Assembly: GCA_963704455.1 (NCBI GenBank)
Contig: OY969905.1
Coordinates: 2,976,001 to 3,040,000, forward strand
Reading direction: 5' to 3'
DNA: 64,000 bases
Source of the DNA: DASTCZ01 sp963704455
GTDB taxonomy: Bacteria > Acidobacteriota > Terriglobia > Acidiferrales > UBA7541
Each line of letters begins with the position of its first letter. The stretch's first letter is position 1. Below, piece by piece: positions 39,554 to 47,943 of this stretch. The position numbers were made by a program, and so were the translations under genes. Under the pieces are notes generated by a model, which was given only the letters and a program-made list of their open reading frames with translations, was not told where the DNA came from and did not search any database.

Positions 39554-42319
39554 ATGCGTGACTGGCGCCAATTCGTTCGCGAGCATTTACCGCCGCTGGG
39601 GTTGAGCGGGGCGCGCGAGACGGAGATTGTGGAAGAGCTGGCGCAACAGCTCGAGCAGAGTTGCGCGGAGGCGATTGCGCGTGGAGCTTCGCGCGTTGAT
39701 GCGGAAGAGCGAGCGGCGGGGCAATTCCGGGATTGGACCGTGCTTGCGGCGGAGATTCGGCGGGCGGAGACACCGGTGGTGCAGCACGCTGTGATGCAAG
39801 CGGCAACGCACGCGGCAGCGCGATTGCCGGAGCCGTGGCGCGCGGCACTGCGCGAAGAGCAATTCCGCAAACACCGGGGAGGAAATATGTTGGCCGATCT
39901 GCTTCAGGACTTGCGATACGCGTTGCGGATGTTGGGGAAAGCGCCGGGCTTCACGGCGCTGGTGGTGCTGACGCTGGCGCTGGGCATCGGGGGAAACACG
40001 GCGATCTTCAGCCTGGTGGATGACGCGCTGCTGAAGCCGCTGCCGTATCACGATTCTGACGGGATCGTGCTGGTTTGGGAGAACACAGCGGGAAAAGCGA
40101 AATCGGAGAATATCGTCTCCGCTCCAAATTATCTGGACTGGGAAAAACAGAGTGATGTTTTCGAGCGAATGGCCATCTACGAATACCTGGGCTACAACCT
40201 TTCGGGGGAAGCAGAACCCGAGGTTGTGGAGGGGCTTCGCGCATCCAGAGGACTTTTCGATGTCCTGGGGGTGAAGCCCATGATGGGGCGCACATTTTTT
40301 CCAGAAGAGGAGACGGCCGGACGGGAACACGTAGTGGTGCTGAGTTATGGGCTGTGGAAGACTCGGTACGCCGCGGATCAATCCATTCTTGGGAAGACGA
40401 TCCGCATCAATCAAGAGAGCTACACGGTTGTAGGCGTGATGCCGCAAGGATTCACATTTCCCACCTCACGACAAAAGCTTTGGGTCCCCATGGTGTTTAA
40501 CCAAGAGGACCATCACCGGGGATCACATTCATTCTTCGTGTGCGCGCGGTTGAAGCCGGGCGTTGATATGGAACAAGCCCGCACAGAAATGAATACGATC
40601 GGCCTGCGACTGGCGCAGGAATATCCGGAAGACAACCGCGGTGAAAGCGCGACGGTGACCCGGATGCGGGACCTTTGGATGGAAGATTTTCAGCAGGTGA
40701 TGTGGACGCTGTTGCTGGCCGTGGGATTTGTGCTGCTGATCGCCTGTGTGAACATTGCGAACTTGTTGCTGGCGCGCGGAAGCTCGCGGCGGAAAGAAAT
40801 TGCGGTGCGAGCCGCGCTGGGCGCCTCTCGCGGGAGAATCTTCCGGCAATTGATGACTGAAAGCATTCTTCTGGCGTTAGCAGGAGGGGTGGCCGGGGTC
40901 GCGCTGGCCTGGGGGATTGCTCCGCTGCTTTTGAGAATTATGCCCGACAGCCTAAGGAATATCCCGTTCCGCGATTTGACAGCGATTCATTTGGACACGC
41001 GCGTCCTCGGATTCACGCTGGGAATCGCATTGATGACAGGAATCCTTTTTGGTCTGGCGCCTGCGCTGCACGCTTTTGGAATTGGGCCGGGAGAATCGCT
41101 GAAGGAAGGCGGCACGCGCGGGAGCAATCTTGGAAGCGGCCGGCGAGTGCGAAGCGCGCTGGTGATCGCGGAGGTCGCGCTGGCGCTGACGGTGCTTGCG
41201 AGCGCGGGACTGATGATTACGAGCATGAGGCGACTTCTGGCGGTGGGCCCGGGATTCAATCCAAAGGGCGTGCTGATGGGGGAGTTGGCGCTGCCGCAAA
41301 CGGATTTTTATGGTGAACCCACACGGCCATTGTTTTGCCAACAAATGGAGGAAAGAATCAGCCGGATTCCGGGCGTGATTTCCGTCAGCGCGGCAAGCCA
41401 CCTTCCATTGAATGGATATGCGGGGCGGGGCGTAACAGTCGAAGGTGCGCCTGAACCCGCACCCGGCCAGCAAAACGGATCGGCATATACCGTCGCATGT
41501 CCCAACTATTTCCGCACGATGGAAATTCCTCTACTGGAAGGGCGGGAGTTTACAAATCAGGACGCGTTGAATGCTCCGGGCGCTGCAATCATCAACGATA
41601 GTTTCCGGAAGCGCTATTTTCCAAATGAAGACCCAATCGGACGGCGCTTTAAGGCCGGCCACTACAAAGACAGCGTTCCCTGGAAGACGGTGGTAGGCGT
41701 GGTGGCGGATATGCATTTTCTGGGGCTCGATCAAGGATTCCGTCCGCAATTCTTCGTGCCATACAGCCAGGCCGCGTGGCCGGAGATGGCAGTGGTGGTT
41801 CGCGCGGAATCGAATCCCGCGATGCTCTCGGCGAGTGTAAGGAAAGCGCTGACCGATGTGGTGCCCGAGCAGCCGCTGAGCGAAACGGAGACGATGGAAG
41901 AGATCGTGGAAAGTTCCGTGGGGCCGAGGAAGTTCCCGATGCTGCTGCTTTCCGGATTTGCGATTGTCGCGCTGACATTGACGGCGATCGGAGTATACGG
42001 CGTGGTGAGTTACGCGGTGGCGCAGCGGACGCACGAGATTGGAATTCGGATGGCGCTGGGGGCGCAGACGGGACCCATCTACCGGCTGATTATCCGACAG
42101 GCGATGTTTCCTGTTTGCGCGGGCGTGTTGCTTGGCGTGGGAGGGGCGCTGGCGCTGAGCCGTTATCTGCAAAACCAACTTTATTCGGTCCGCGCGACGA
42201 ACCCGTTTGTGATTGGTGGAGCGTTACTGCTGCTGGGGATTGTCGCGATGCTGGCTTGCGTTGTGCCGGCGCGACGGGCGACGCGGGTGGATCCGCTGAT
42301 TGCGCTGAGATACGAATGA
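39554..42319 (+). CDS. ADOP-type MacB/FtsX-like permease, copy 1 of a tandem trio
   Basis: A 921-aa permease; ATG 39554 (a GTG at 39551 is in frame). The N-terminal soluble domain (MRDWRQFVREHLPPLGLSGA to about residue 110) is nearly the same as in the next gene. The permease part follows: first helix (GFTALVVLTLALGIGGNTAI), MacB-like periplasmic domain, first FtsX block (LLIACVNIANLLLARGSSRR), second periplasmic domain and second FtsX block (GVYGVVSYAVAQRTHEIGIR), ending VDPLIALRYE. An internal GGGGAGG plus in-frame ATG at 39887 could start a shorter form. No ATPase gene accompanies it. Confidence 0.93.
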   Translation: MRDWRQFVREHLPPLGLSGARETEIVEELAQQLEQSCAEAIARGASRVDAEERAAGQFRDWTVLAAEIRRAETPVVQHAVMQAATHAAARLPEPWRAALREEQFRKHRGGNMLADLLQDLRYALRMLGKAPGFTALVVLTLALGIGGNTAIFSLVDDALLKPLPYHDSDGIVLVWENTAGKAKSENIVSAPNYLDWEKQSDVFERMAIYEYLGYNLSGEAEPEVVEGLRASRGLFDVLGVKPMMGRTFFPEEETAGREHVVVLSYGLWKTRYAADQSILGKTIRINQESYTVVGVMPQGFTFPTSRQKLWVPMVFNQEDHHRGSHSFFVCARLKPGVDMEQARTEMNTIGLRLAQEYPEDNRGESATVTRMRDLWMEDFQQVMWTLLLAVGFVLLIACVNIANLLLARGSSRRKEIAVRAALGASRGRIFRQLMTESILLALAGGVAGVALAWGIAPLLLRIMPDSLRNIPFRDLTAIHLDTRVLGFTLGIALMTGILFGLAPALHAFGIGPGESLKEGGTRGSNLGSGRRVRSALVIAEVALALTVLASAGLMITSMRRLLAVGPGFNPKGVLMGELALPQTDFYGEPTRPLFCQQMEERISRIPGVISVSAASHLPLNGYAGRGVTVEGAPEPAPGQQNGSAYTVACPNYFRTMEIPLLEGREFTNQDALNAPGAAIINDSFRKRYFPNEDPIGRRFKAGHYKDSVPWKTVVGVVADMHFLGLDQGFRPQFFVPYSQAAWPEMAVVVRAESNPAMLSASVRKALTDVVPEQPLSETETMEEIVESSVGPRKFPMLLLSGFAIVALTLTAIGVYGVVSYAVAQRTHEIGIRMALGAQTGPIYRLIIRQAMFPVCAGVLLGVGGALALSRYLQNQLYSVRATNPFVIGGALLLLGIVAMLACVVPARRATRVDPLIALRYE

Positions 42320-42339
42320 GGGCCGCGAGATTTGTAATG

Positions 42340-45096
42340 ATGCGTGACTGGCGCCAATTCGTTCGTGAGAAGTTGCCGCCGCTGAGGCTGAGCGGGGCGC
42401 GCGAGACGGAGATTGTTGAGGAGCTGGCGCTGCAGCTTGAGCAGAGCAACGCCGATGCAATCGCGCGGGGGGCTTCATGCGCAGATGCAGAAGCCCGTGC
42501 GGCGGGGCAAATCCGGGATTGGACCCTGCTTGCGGCGGAGATTCGGCGGGCGGAGACGCCGGAGGTGCAGCACGCTGTGACGCAAGCGGCGACACACGCG
42601 GCAGCGCGATTGCCGGAGCCGTGGCGCGAGGCGCTGAACGAAGAGAATCTTCGCAAACTACGGGGAGGGAACATGTTTGCAGATTTATTTCAGGACGTCC
42701 GCTACGCGTTGCGCATGTTGGGGAAAGCGCCAAGCTTCACGGCCATCATGATACTGACGCTGGCGCTGGGGATTGGAGCGAACGCGACAATTTTTTCGGT
42801 GATCAACGCCGTGTTAATCCGGCCGCTGCCGTACCCGCAGCCGGACCAACTGGTGCGCGTGCTCGAAAGCAATCCAGGCAAAGGCTGGCCGACATTTTCA
42901 ATCGCGCCGCCGAATTTCCTGGACTGGCGCGAGCAAACGCAGACGCTTGAAAAAATCGCGGCGTACGAACCCAACGGGTACACCTACACAGGCGGCGACA
43001 CACCGGAGCACTGGGCGGGGCCGATGGTGACGGAAGGATTTTTTGAGATCTTTAGGGCACAGCCTGAGATCGGACGGACTTTCAGCGCGGACGAATTTCA
43101 GGCGGGCAAAAATCACGTGGTTGTGATCAGCGATGCGCTGTGGCGCAGCGCGTTTGCCGCGGACCGAGCCGTGCTTGGAAGAAGTGTCTCGCTGGACGGA
43201 CAGACTTATACGGTGATCGGCGTCATGGGGCCGCAATTTCAATTTCCGTCGACGGTTACGCAGGTTTGGCTGCCGCTGGTTTTTACTGCCGATGAGATCC
43301 AAAACGCCCGGGGAGCGCACTACCTTGGTGACATTGCGCGCTTGGCAAGCGGAGTGAGCATCGCGCAAGCGCAGGCAGAAATGACGGGCATCGCGCAGCG
43401 CCTGGAGAAGCAATACCCGCAGACGAATGTTGGGTGGACCGCGGTCGTGATTTCACTTTCTCAAGGTGGAGGTGTGAAGCAAGCCCGGCCCGCACTATTG
43501 GTGTTGCTGGGCGCGGTGGGATTCGTGCTGCTGATTGCATGCGCCAATGCGGCGAACATGCTGCTCGCGCGCGCGACCGTGCGGCAGAGGGAAATCGCCG
43601 TGCGGCTGACGCTGGGGGCGAGCCGGGGACGCCTGGTGCGCCAATTGTTAACGGAAAGCGTTTTACTTTCGTTTATGGGGGCGGCGATGGGCCTGCTGAT
43701 TGCGTTCGCGAGCACGCGGGTGATTTCAACATTGCCGGCAGAATTTCTTCCCCGCGCCCAATACGTGAATGTGGATAGCCTGGTGATTTGGTTCACGCTC
43801 GGGCTCGCACTACTGACCGGATTATTGTTCGGATGTGCGCCGGCAATCGCGACGGGGCGCGGCGAACTGGCCGAAACATTGCGAGAAGGCGGGCGAACCG
43901 GAAGCGGGGCGCGCGCGGGATTGCGCAAATTGCTGGTGGTGGCCGAAGTGACGCTCGCGTTTGTGTTGCTGGCAGGCGCGGGGCTTCTGGTACGGAGTTT
44001 TTCGCGGCTCACGGCGGTTGATCCCGGCGTCCAGACTGCCGGGCGGTTTGCGTTTGACCTAAATATTCCCAGCAAGAAGTATGCGACGCCGCAGCAGCAA
44101 CTGGAATTTTATAACGAGGTTCAGCAGCGGCTCGCGGTTTTGCCGGGCATCAATTCCGCCGTCCTCACGACTCTGGTTTCGGCGAGCGGAGAAGATGAAA
44201 TGTACAGCGTGGGCCATTTGAACGATGCGGACAGCGACGATCATCCTTCGGCGCTTTCCTTTCGCGTGAGCCCCGGTTATTTCCACGCCATGGGAATTCC
44301 TTTAGTCTCCGGGCGTGACTTCACTCCGGCCGATAACGCGTCCGCGCCGCACGTATGCATCATTGACGAGGTATTCGCGCGCACGATGTTTCCGGGGCGC
44401 AATCCCATTGGCGAGAAGATTCACATTGGGCACCAGTACGTGATCGTCCGTGAAATTGTCGGTGTAGTGGCAAACGTGAAGCAGTATGGGCAGGCCGAGG
44501 ATGAGGCGTCGCTAGAAGTCTACGAACCATTTGTGCAGTTCCCGCGGACGAGCGCGTCATTCGTGCTACGGACGAGCGCGGGGACAGCAGGACTCGCCGC
44601 GGAAGTGCGGCACGCAGTGCAACAGGTGGATGCGCAGCAAGCGGTGACGGGCTTCCAATCGTTTGATGAAATTTTGAGCAGCTTAATCGCGCTGCCGCGG
44701 TTCCGGACGGTACTGCTGGGAATATTTGCCGGACTTGCGGCGCTGCTCGCGGCCATCGGGCTTTATGGAGTGATGTCATACACCGTGACGCAGCAAACGC
44801 AGGAGATCGGAATCCGATTGGCGCTGGGAGCGCAGCGCGAAAGCATTCTGCGGCTGATTGTAGGAAAGGGAATGTTTCTTGTTGGCGCGGGAGTGGCGCT
44901 CGGGGTTGCGGGCGCATTGGCATTGACGCGCGTGCTGGTGTCATTTTCAGCTTTCCTGTTTGGAGTGAAAGCGTACGATCCGGTTACGCTTGCGGGCGTG
45001 ACTTTGCTTTTTGCGGCAGTGGCGGCCATAGCTTGCTGGCTGCCGGCGAGACGGGCGAGCCGTGTGGATCCGCTGGTGGCGCTGCGATATGAATGA
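42340..45096 (+). CDS. ADOP-type MacB/FtsX-like permease, copy 2 of a tandem trio
   Basis: A 918-aa permease starting at ATG 42340 (ATG 42337 is equally possible). The open frame extends back to 41776, but that part overlaps the preceding permease gene in another frame and is not coding. The N-terminal domain (MRDWRQFVREKLPPLRLSGA) and following 300 bp are very close to copy 1; the periplasmic domains are clearly different. Core motifs: FTAIMILTLALGIGANATIF, LLIACANAANMLLARATVRQ, GLYGVMSYTVTQQTQEIGIR, VDPLVALRYE. An internal GGGGAGGG plus ATG occurs at 42673. It begins 20 bp after copy 1. Confidence 0.93.
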   Translation: MRDWRQFVREKLPPLRLSGARETEIVEELALQLEQSNADAIARGASCADAEARAAGQIRDWTLLAAEIRRAETPEVQHAVTQAATHAAARLPEPWREALNEENLRKLRGGNMFADLFQDVRYALRMLGKAPSFTAIMILTLALGIGANATIFSVINAVLIRPLPYPQPDQLVRVLESNPGKGWPTFSIAPPNFLDWREQTQTLEKIAAYEPNGYTYTGGDTPEHWAGPMVTEGFFEIFRAQPEIGRTFSADEFQAGKNHVVVISDALWRSAFAADRAVLGRSVSLDGQTYTVIGVMGPQFQFPSTVTQVWLPLVFTADEIQNARGAHYLGDIARLASGVSIAQAQAEMTGIAQRLEKQYPQTNVGWTAVVISLSQGGGVKQARPALLVLLGAVGFVLLIACANAANMLLARATVRQREIAVRLTLGASRGRLVRQLLTESVLLSFMGAAMGLLIAFASTRVISTLPAEFLPRAQYVNVDSLVIWFTLGLALLTGLLFGCAPAIATGRGELAETLREGGRTGSGARAGLRKLLVVAEVTLAFVLLAGAGLLVRSFSRLTAVDPGVQTAGRFAFDLNIPSKKYATPQQQLEFYNEVQQRLAVLPGINSAVLTTLVSASGEDEMYSVGHLNDADSDDHPSALSFRVSPGYFHAMGIPLVSGRDFTPADNASAPHVCIIDEVFARTMFPGRNPIGEKIHIGHQYVIVREIVGVVANVKQYGQAEDEASLEVYEPFVQFPRTSASFVLRTSAGTAGLAAEVRHAVQQVDAQQAVTGFQSFDEILSSLIALPRFRTVLLGIFAGLAALLAAIGLYGVMSYTVTQQTQEIGIRLALGAQRESILRLIVGKGMFLVGAGVALGVAGALALTRVLVSFSAFLFGVKAYDPVTLAGVTLLFAAVAAIACWLPARRASRVDPLVALRYE

Positions 45097-45130
45097 GCGG
45101 TCATGAGTGAAGTGCTGCGAGCGTCGACCA

Positions 45131-47875
45131 ATGCATGATTGGCGAAGATATGTCCGCGAACACTTGCCGCCGCTGGGGTTGAGCGGCGCACGCGAGACGG
45201 AGATTGTGGAAGAGCTAGCGCTGCAGCTCGAGGAGGCATGCAACGATGCGTTGATGCGCGGCGCTTCGCGCGCCGAAGCGGAGGCGCGGGCAGCAGCGCA
45301 GATACGAGATTGGAATGTGCTCGGCGCGGAAATTTGGCGCGCGGAGACGCCGATAGTTGCCTCTGCGGCGGATCGTGCGCCTGCGGATTTCCATTTTGAA
45401 GCGCAGGAGATGCGCTTGCGCAAAACGCGGGGAGGAAATGCAATGGCTGATTTCTTGCAGGACTTGCGATACGCGTTCCGGATGCTGCGGAAGTCGCCGG
45501 GGCTCACGGCGGTGGTGATTCTCACTCTCGCGCTGGGCATCGGCGCGAATTCGGCAATATTTTCTGTGGTGAATAGCGTCCTGCTGCGGCCGCTGCCTTA
45601 TCGTGATCCCGCGCGGCTGGTGTGGATCGGGGATTATCTTCCGAGCGCGAAGGAATCCCTGGTATTCGACGTTGACTACTTCGCGTGGCGCAAGCACTGC
45701 ACTTCGTTTGAGCAGATTACCGCTTACACGCCGGGAACGGAATTTACAATGACAGGGGCGGGCGATGCGGAGCGGATCAGCTCCGTTCGCGCGACGTGGA
45801 CCTACCTGCGCACACTGGGAGTGGCGCCGCAGCTCGGGCGCGACATTTCGGCTGAGGAGGACATTCCCAACGGCCCACCTGTGGCCTTGCTGAGCAATTC
45901 GCTGTGGCGCCGCCGATTTTCAGCGGACCCAGCCGTGGTGGGCCGCACGATTGTGCTCGATGGGAATCTCTATACGGTCATAGGTGTTTTGCCACGAGGA
46001 TTTGAGTTTCCGGGGAGCCGCAGAAGCGATCTGCTGGTTCCGCTGGCGCATGCGGACCTCGAGGTTTCGCCGAGCCGGTCGATACTGTTTGTGCGAGTCA
46101 TTGCACGGTTGAACCCCGGAGTGACACCGGAAGCGGCGGAAACGGAAGTGGACACTGTCACACGTCCTTTTCACGCGGCACTTCCAGGAGGCTACGCAAA
46201 AATGTTTGCGAATTCGCAAGCACAGGTGATGCTCCTGCACGACCGGTTGGTGGGAGATTCGAGGAAGGCGCTGCTCTTATTGTTGGGCGCGGTGGGATTT
46301 GTGTTGTTGATTGCGTGCGCAAATGTCGCGAGCCTGCAACTTGCGCGCGCAGCGGCGCGCGAGAAAGAAATCGCGGTGCGCGGAGCGATGGGTGCGGGAC
46401 GCTGGCGATTGGCTCGTCAGCTTTTTACCGAGAGCGCACTTACGGGGATTGCGGGAGGAGTCGCAGGGCTGGCGGTCGGAGTGTGGCTTGTTGCGCTGGT
46501 GCGGCATTATGGGCCGCGCAACATTCCACACCTGGACGTCACGTATCTGGACGCGCGCGTGGCGTTGTTCACGATCGCGGTTTCCATTTTCACCGGGATT
46601 CTTTTTGGACTGGCGCCGGTGATTTCGGCTTTCCGGCTGTCACTGAACGACTCCTTGAAACAGGGCGGTGCGCAAGGAAGCGCGGGAGGGAAAGTCGTGC
46701 GGCCGCAGCAAGCGCTGATGACGCTCGAGCTGGCGATGGCTCTTGTTCTTCTGCTTGGCGCGGGACTCCTTGTGCGCAGCTTTGTGAAGCTGGTTTCCAT
46801 ACCGCACGGATTTGATTCCCACGGAGTGTTGACGGCGCAGATTTCGCTTCCGGCAAAGACGTACATCAAGGAAGAGCAGCAAGGAGAGTTCTACTCACAA
46901 TTGATGGAGAGGCTTCGAGCTTTGCCAGGGGTAAGGTCGGCGGGGGCCAGCGTCGTGCTGCCACTTGGCGGACCATTCATGAGTACGATTGTGCAGGTGG
47001 AAGGCCGCCCACCGGCTGAAAGAACGCTGAACCTCGCATCGGGTACCGCAGTGAACATGGTCACCCCCGATTTTTTCACTGCACTACGAATTCCGTTGAG
47101 GGCAGGGCGGTATCTGGACAAGCATGATGCCGCAAACTCCACAGAGACCGCCGTGGTCAACGAAACATTTGTTCGCAGGTATTTTCCGAATGAGGACCCA
47201 ATCGGCCACCGCTTTCAAATGGCGGGCAGCCAGACCTTGCGTACGATTGTTGGCGTGGTGGGAGATACGAAACAGATGGGGGCTGCGTCCGAGACCATGG
47301 CAGAGATCATTCTCCCGTTTGCGCAGTCACGCAATCCGGATATGTTCCTGATCATTCGCACGGATGCGGACCCAATGTCGCTCATTCCTGCCGTGCGCGC
47401 GGTAGTGGCCTCACTCGATAGAGATGTGCCGGTATTCGGCGCGGAAACAATAGACGATTTACTTGCCGGGCAGGTGTCTTCACAGAGATTCAACATGGCT
47501 CTGCTTGGGGGATTCGCGGGACTGGCGCTGCTGCTTGCCGCGGTTGGGATTTATGGCGTGGTGGCTTATGCCGTGGGGCAGCGGACGCAGGAAATCGGAA
47601 TCCGGATGGCGCTTGGCGCGCTTCCTGAAAATGTGATGCGCATGGTGCTTGTGCAGGGTGCGCGGCTCGCGGTCTTCGGAGTTGTGCTGGGATTGGGCGC
47701 GGGGATCGCGCTCACGCGACTTTTGGGCACGCTGCTATTTGAAGTGAAACCGACCGATCCCGTGACATTCGCCGTGGGCGCGCTGATCCTGTTCGCCGCC
47801 GCGATAGGCGCGTGCTGGATTCCGGCGCGGAGAGCGACGCGCGTGGATCCGCTGGTGGCGCTGCGATACGAATAG
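45131..47875 (+). CDS. ADOP-type MacB/FtsX-like permease, copy 3 of a tandem trio
   Basis: A 914-aa permease. ATG 45131 (MHDWRRYVREHLPPLGLSGA) aligns with the starts of copies 1 and 2; a GTG at 45107 would add eight residues. The N-terminal soluble domain is related but more diverged after residue 80. Core motifs: GLTAVVILTLALGIGANSAI, LLIACANVASLQLARAAARE, GIYGVVAYAVGQRTQEIGIR and the terminal VDPLVALRYE. GGGGAGG lies 8 bp before an internal in-frame ATG at 45443. It is the last gene of the array and converges with the GH78 gene. Confidence 0.93.
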   Translation: MHDWRRYVREHLPPLGLSGARETEIVEELALQLEEACNDALMRGASRAEAEARAAAQIRDWNVLGAEIWRAETPIVASAADRAPADFHFEAQEMRLRKTRGGNAMADFLQDLRYAFRMLRKSPGLTAVVILTLALGIGANSAIFSVVNSVLLRPLPYRDPARLVWIGDYLPSAKESLVFDVDYFAWRKHCTSFEQITAYTPGTEFTMTGAGDAERISSVRATWTYLRTLGVAPQLGRDISAEEDIPNGPPVALLSNSLWRRRFSADPAVVGRTIVLDGNLYTVIGVLPRGFEFPGSRRSDLLVPLAHADLEVSPSRSILFVRVIARLNPGVTPEAAETEVDTVTRPFHAALPGGYAKMFANSQAQVMLLHDRLVGDSRKALLLLLGAVGFVLLIACANVASLQLARAAAREKEIAVRGAMGAGRWRLARQLFTESALTGIAGGVAGLAVGVWLVALVRHYGPRNIPHLDVTYLDARVALFTIAVSIFTGILFGLAPVISAFRLSLNDSLKQGGAQGSAGGKVVRPQQALMTLELAMALVLLLGAGLLVRSFVKLVSIPHGFDSHGVLTAQISLPAKTYIKEEQQGEFYSQLMERLRALPGVRSAGASVVLPLGGPFMSTIVQVEGRPPAERTLNLASGTAVNMVTPDFFTALRIPLRAGRYLDKHDAANSTETAVVNETFVRRYFPNEDPIGHRFQMAGSQTLRTIVGVVGDTKQMGAASETMAEIILPFAQSRNPDMFLIIRTDADPMSLIPAVRAVVASLDRDVPVFGAETIDDLLAGQVSSQRFNMALLGGFAGLALLLAAVGIYGVVAYAVGQRTQEIGIRMALGALPENVMRMVLVQGARLAVFGVVLGLGAGIALTRLLGTLLFEVKPTDPVTFAVGALILFAAAIGACWIPARRATRVDPLVALRYE

Positions 47876-47943
47876 CTCTAGGCGATGCTTGCTTTAACAT
47901 CCCGGGCATTGTGCGTTTACGGCAGATGAGGAATTCGACAGGC

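Noticed and set aside
41776..42339. N-terminal extension of the second tandem permease
   Set aside because: It overlaps the coding 3' end of the first permease in another frame and has no domain content; ATG 42340 aligns with the starts of the sister genes.
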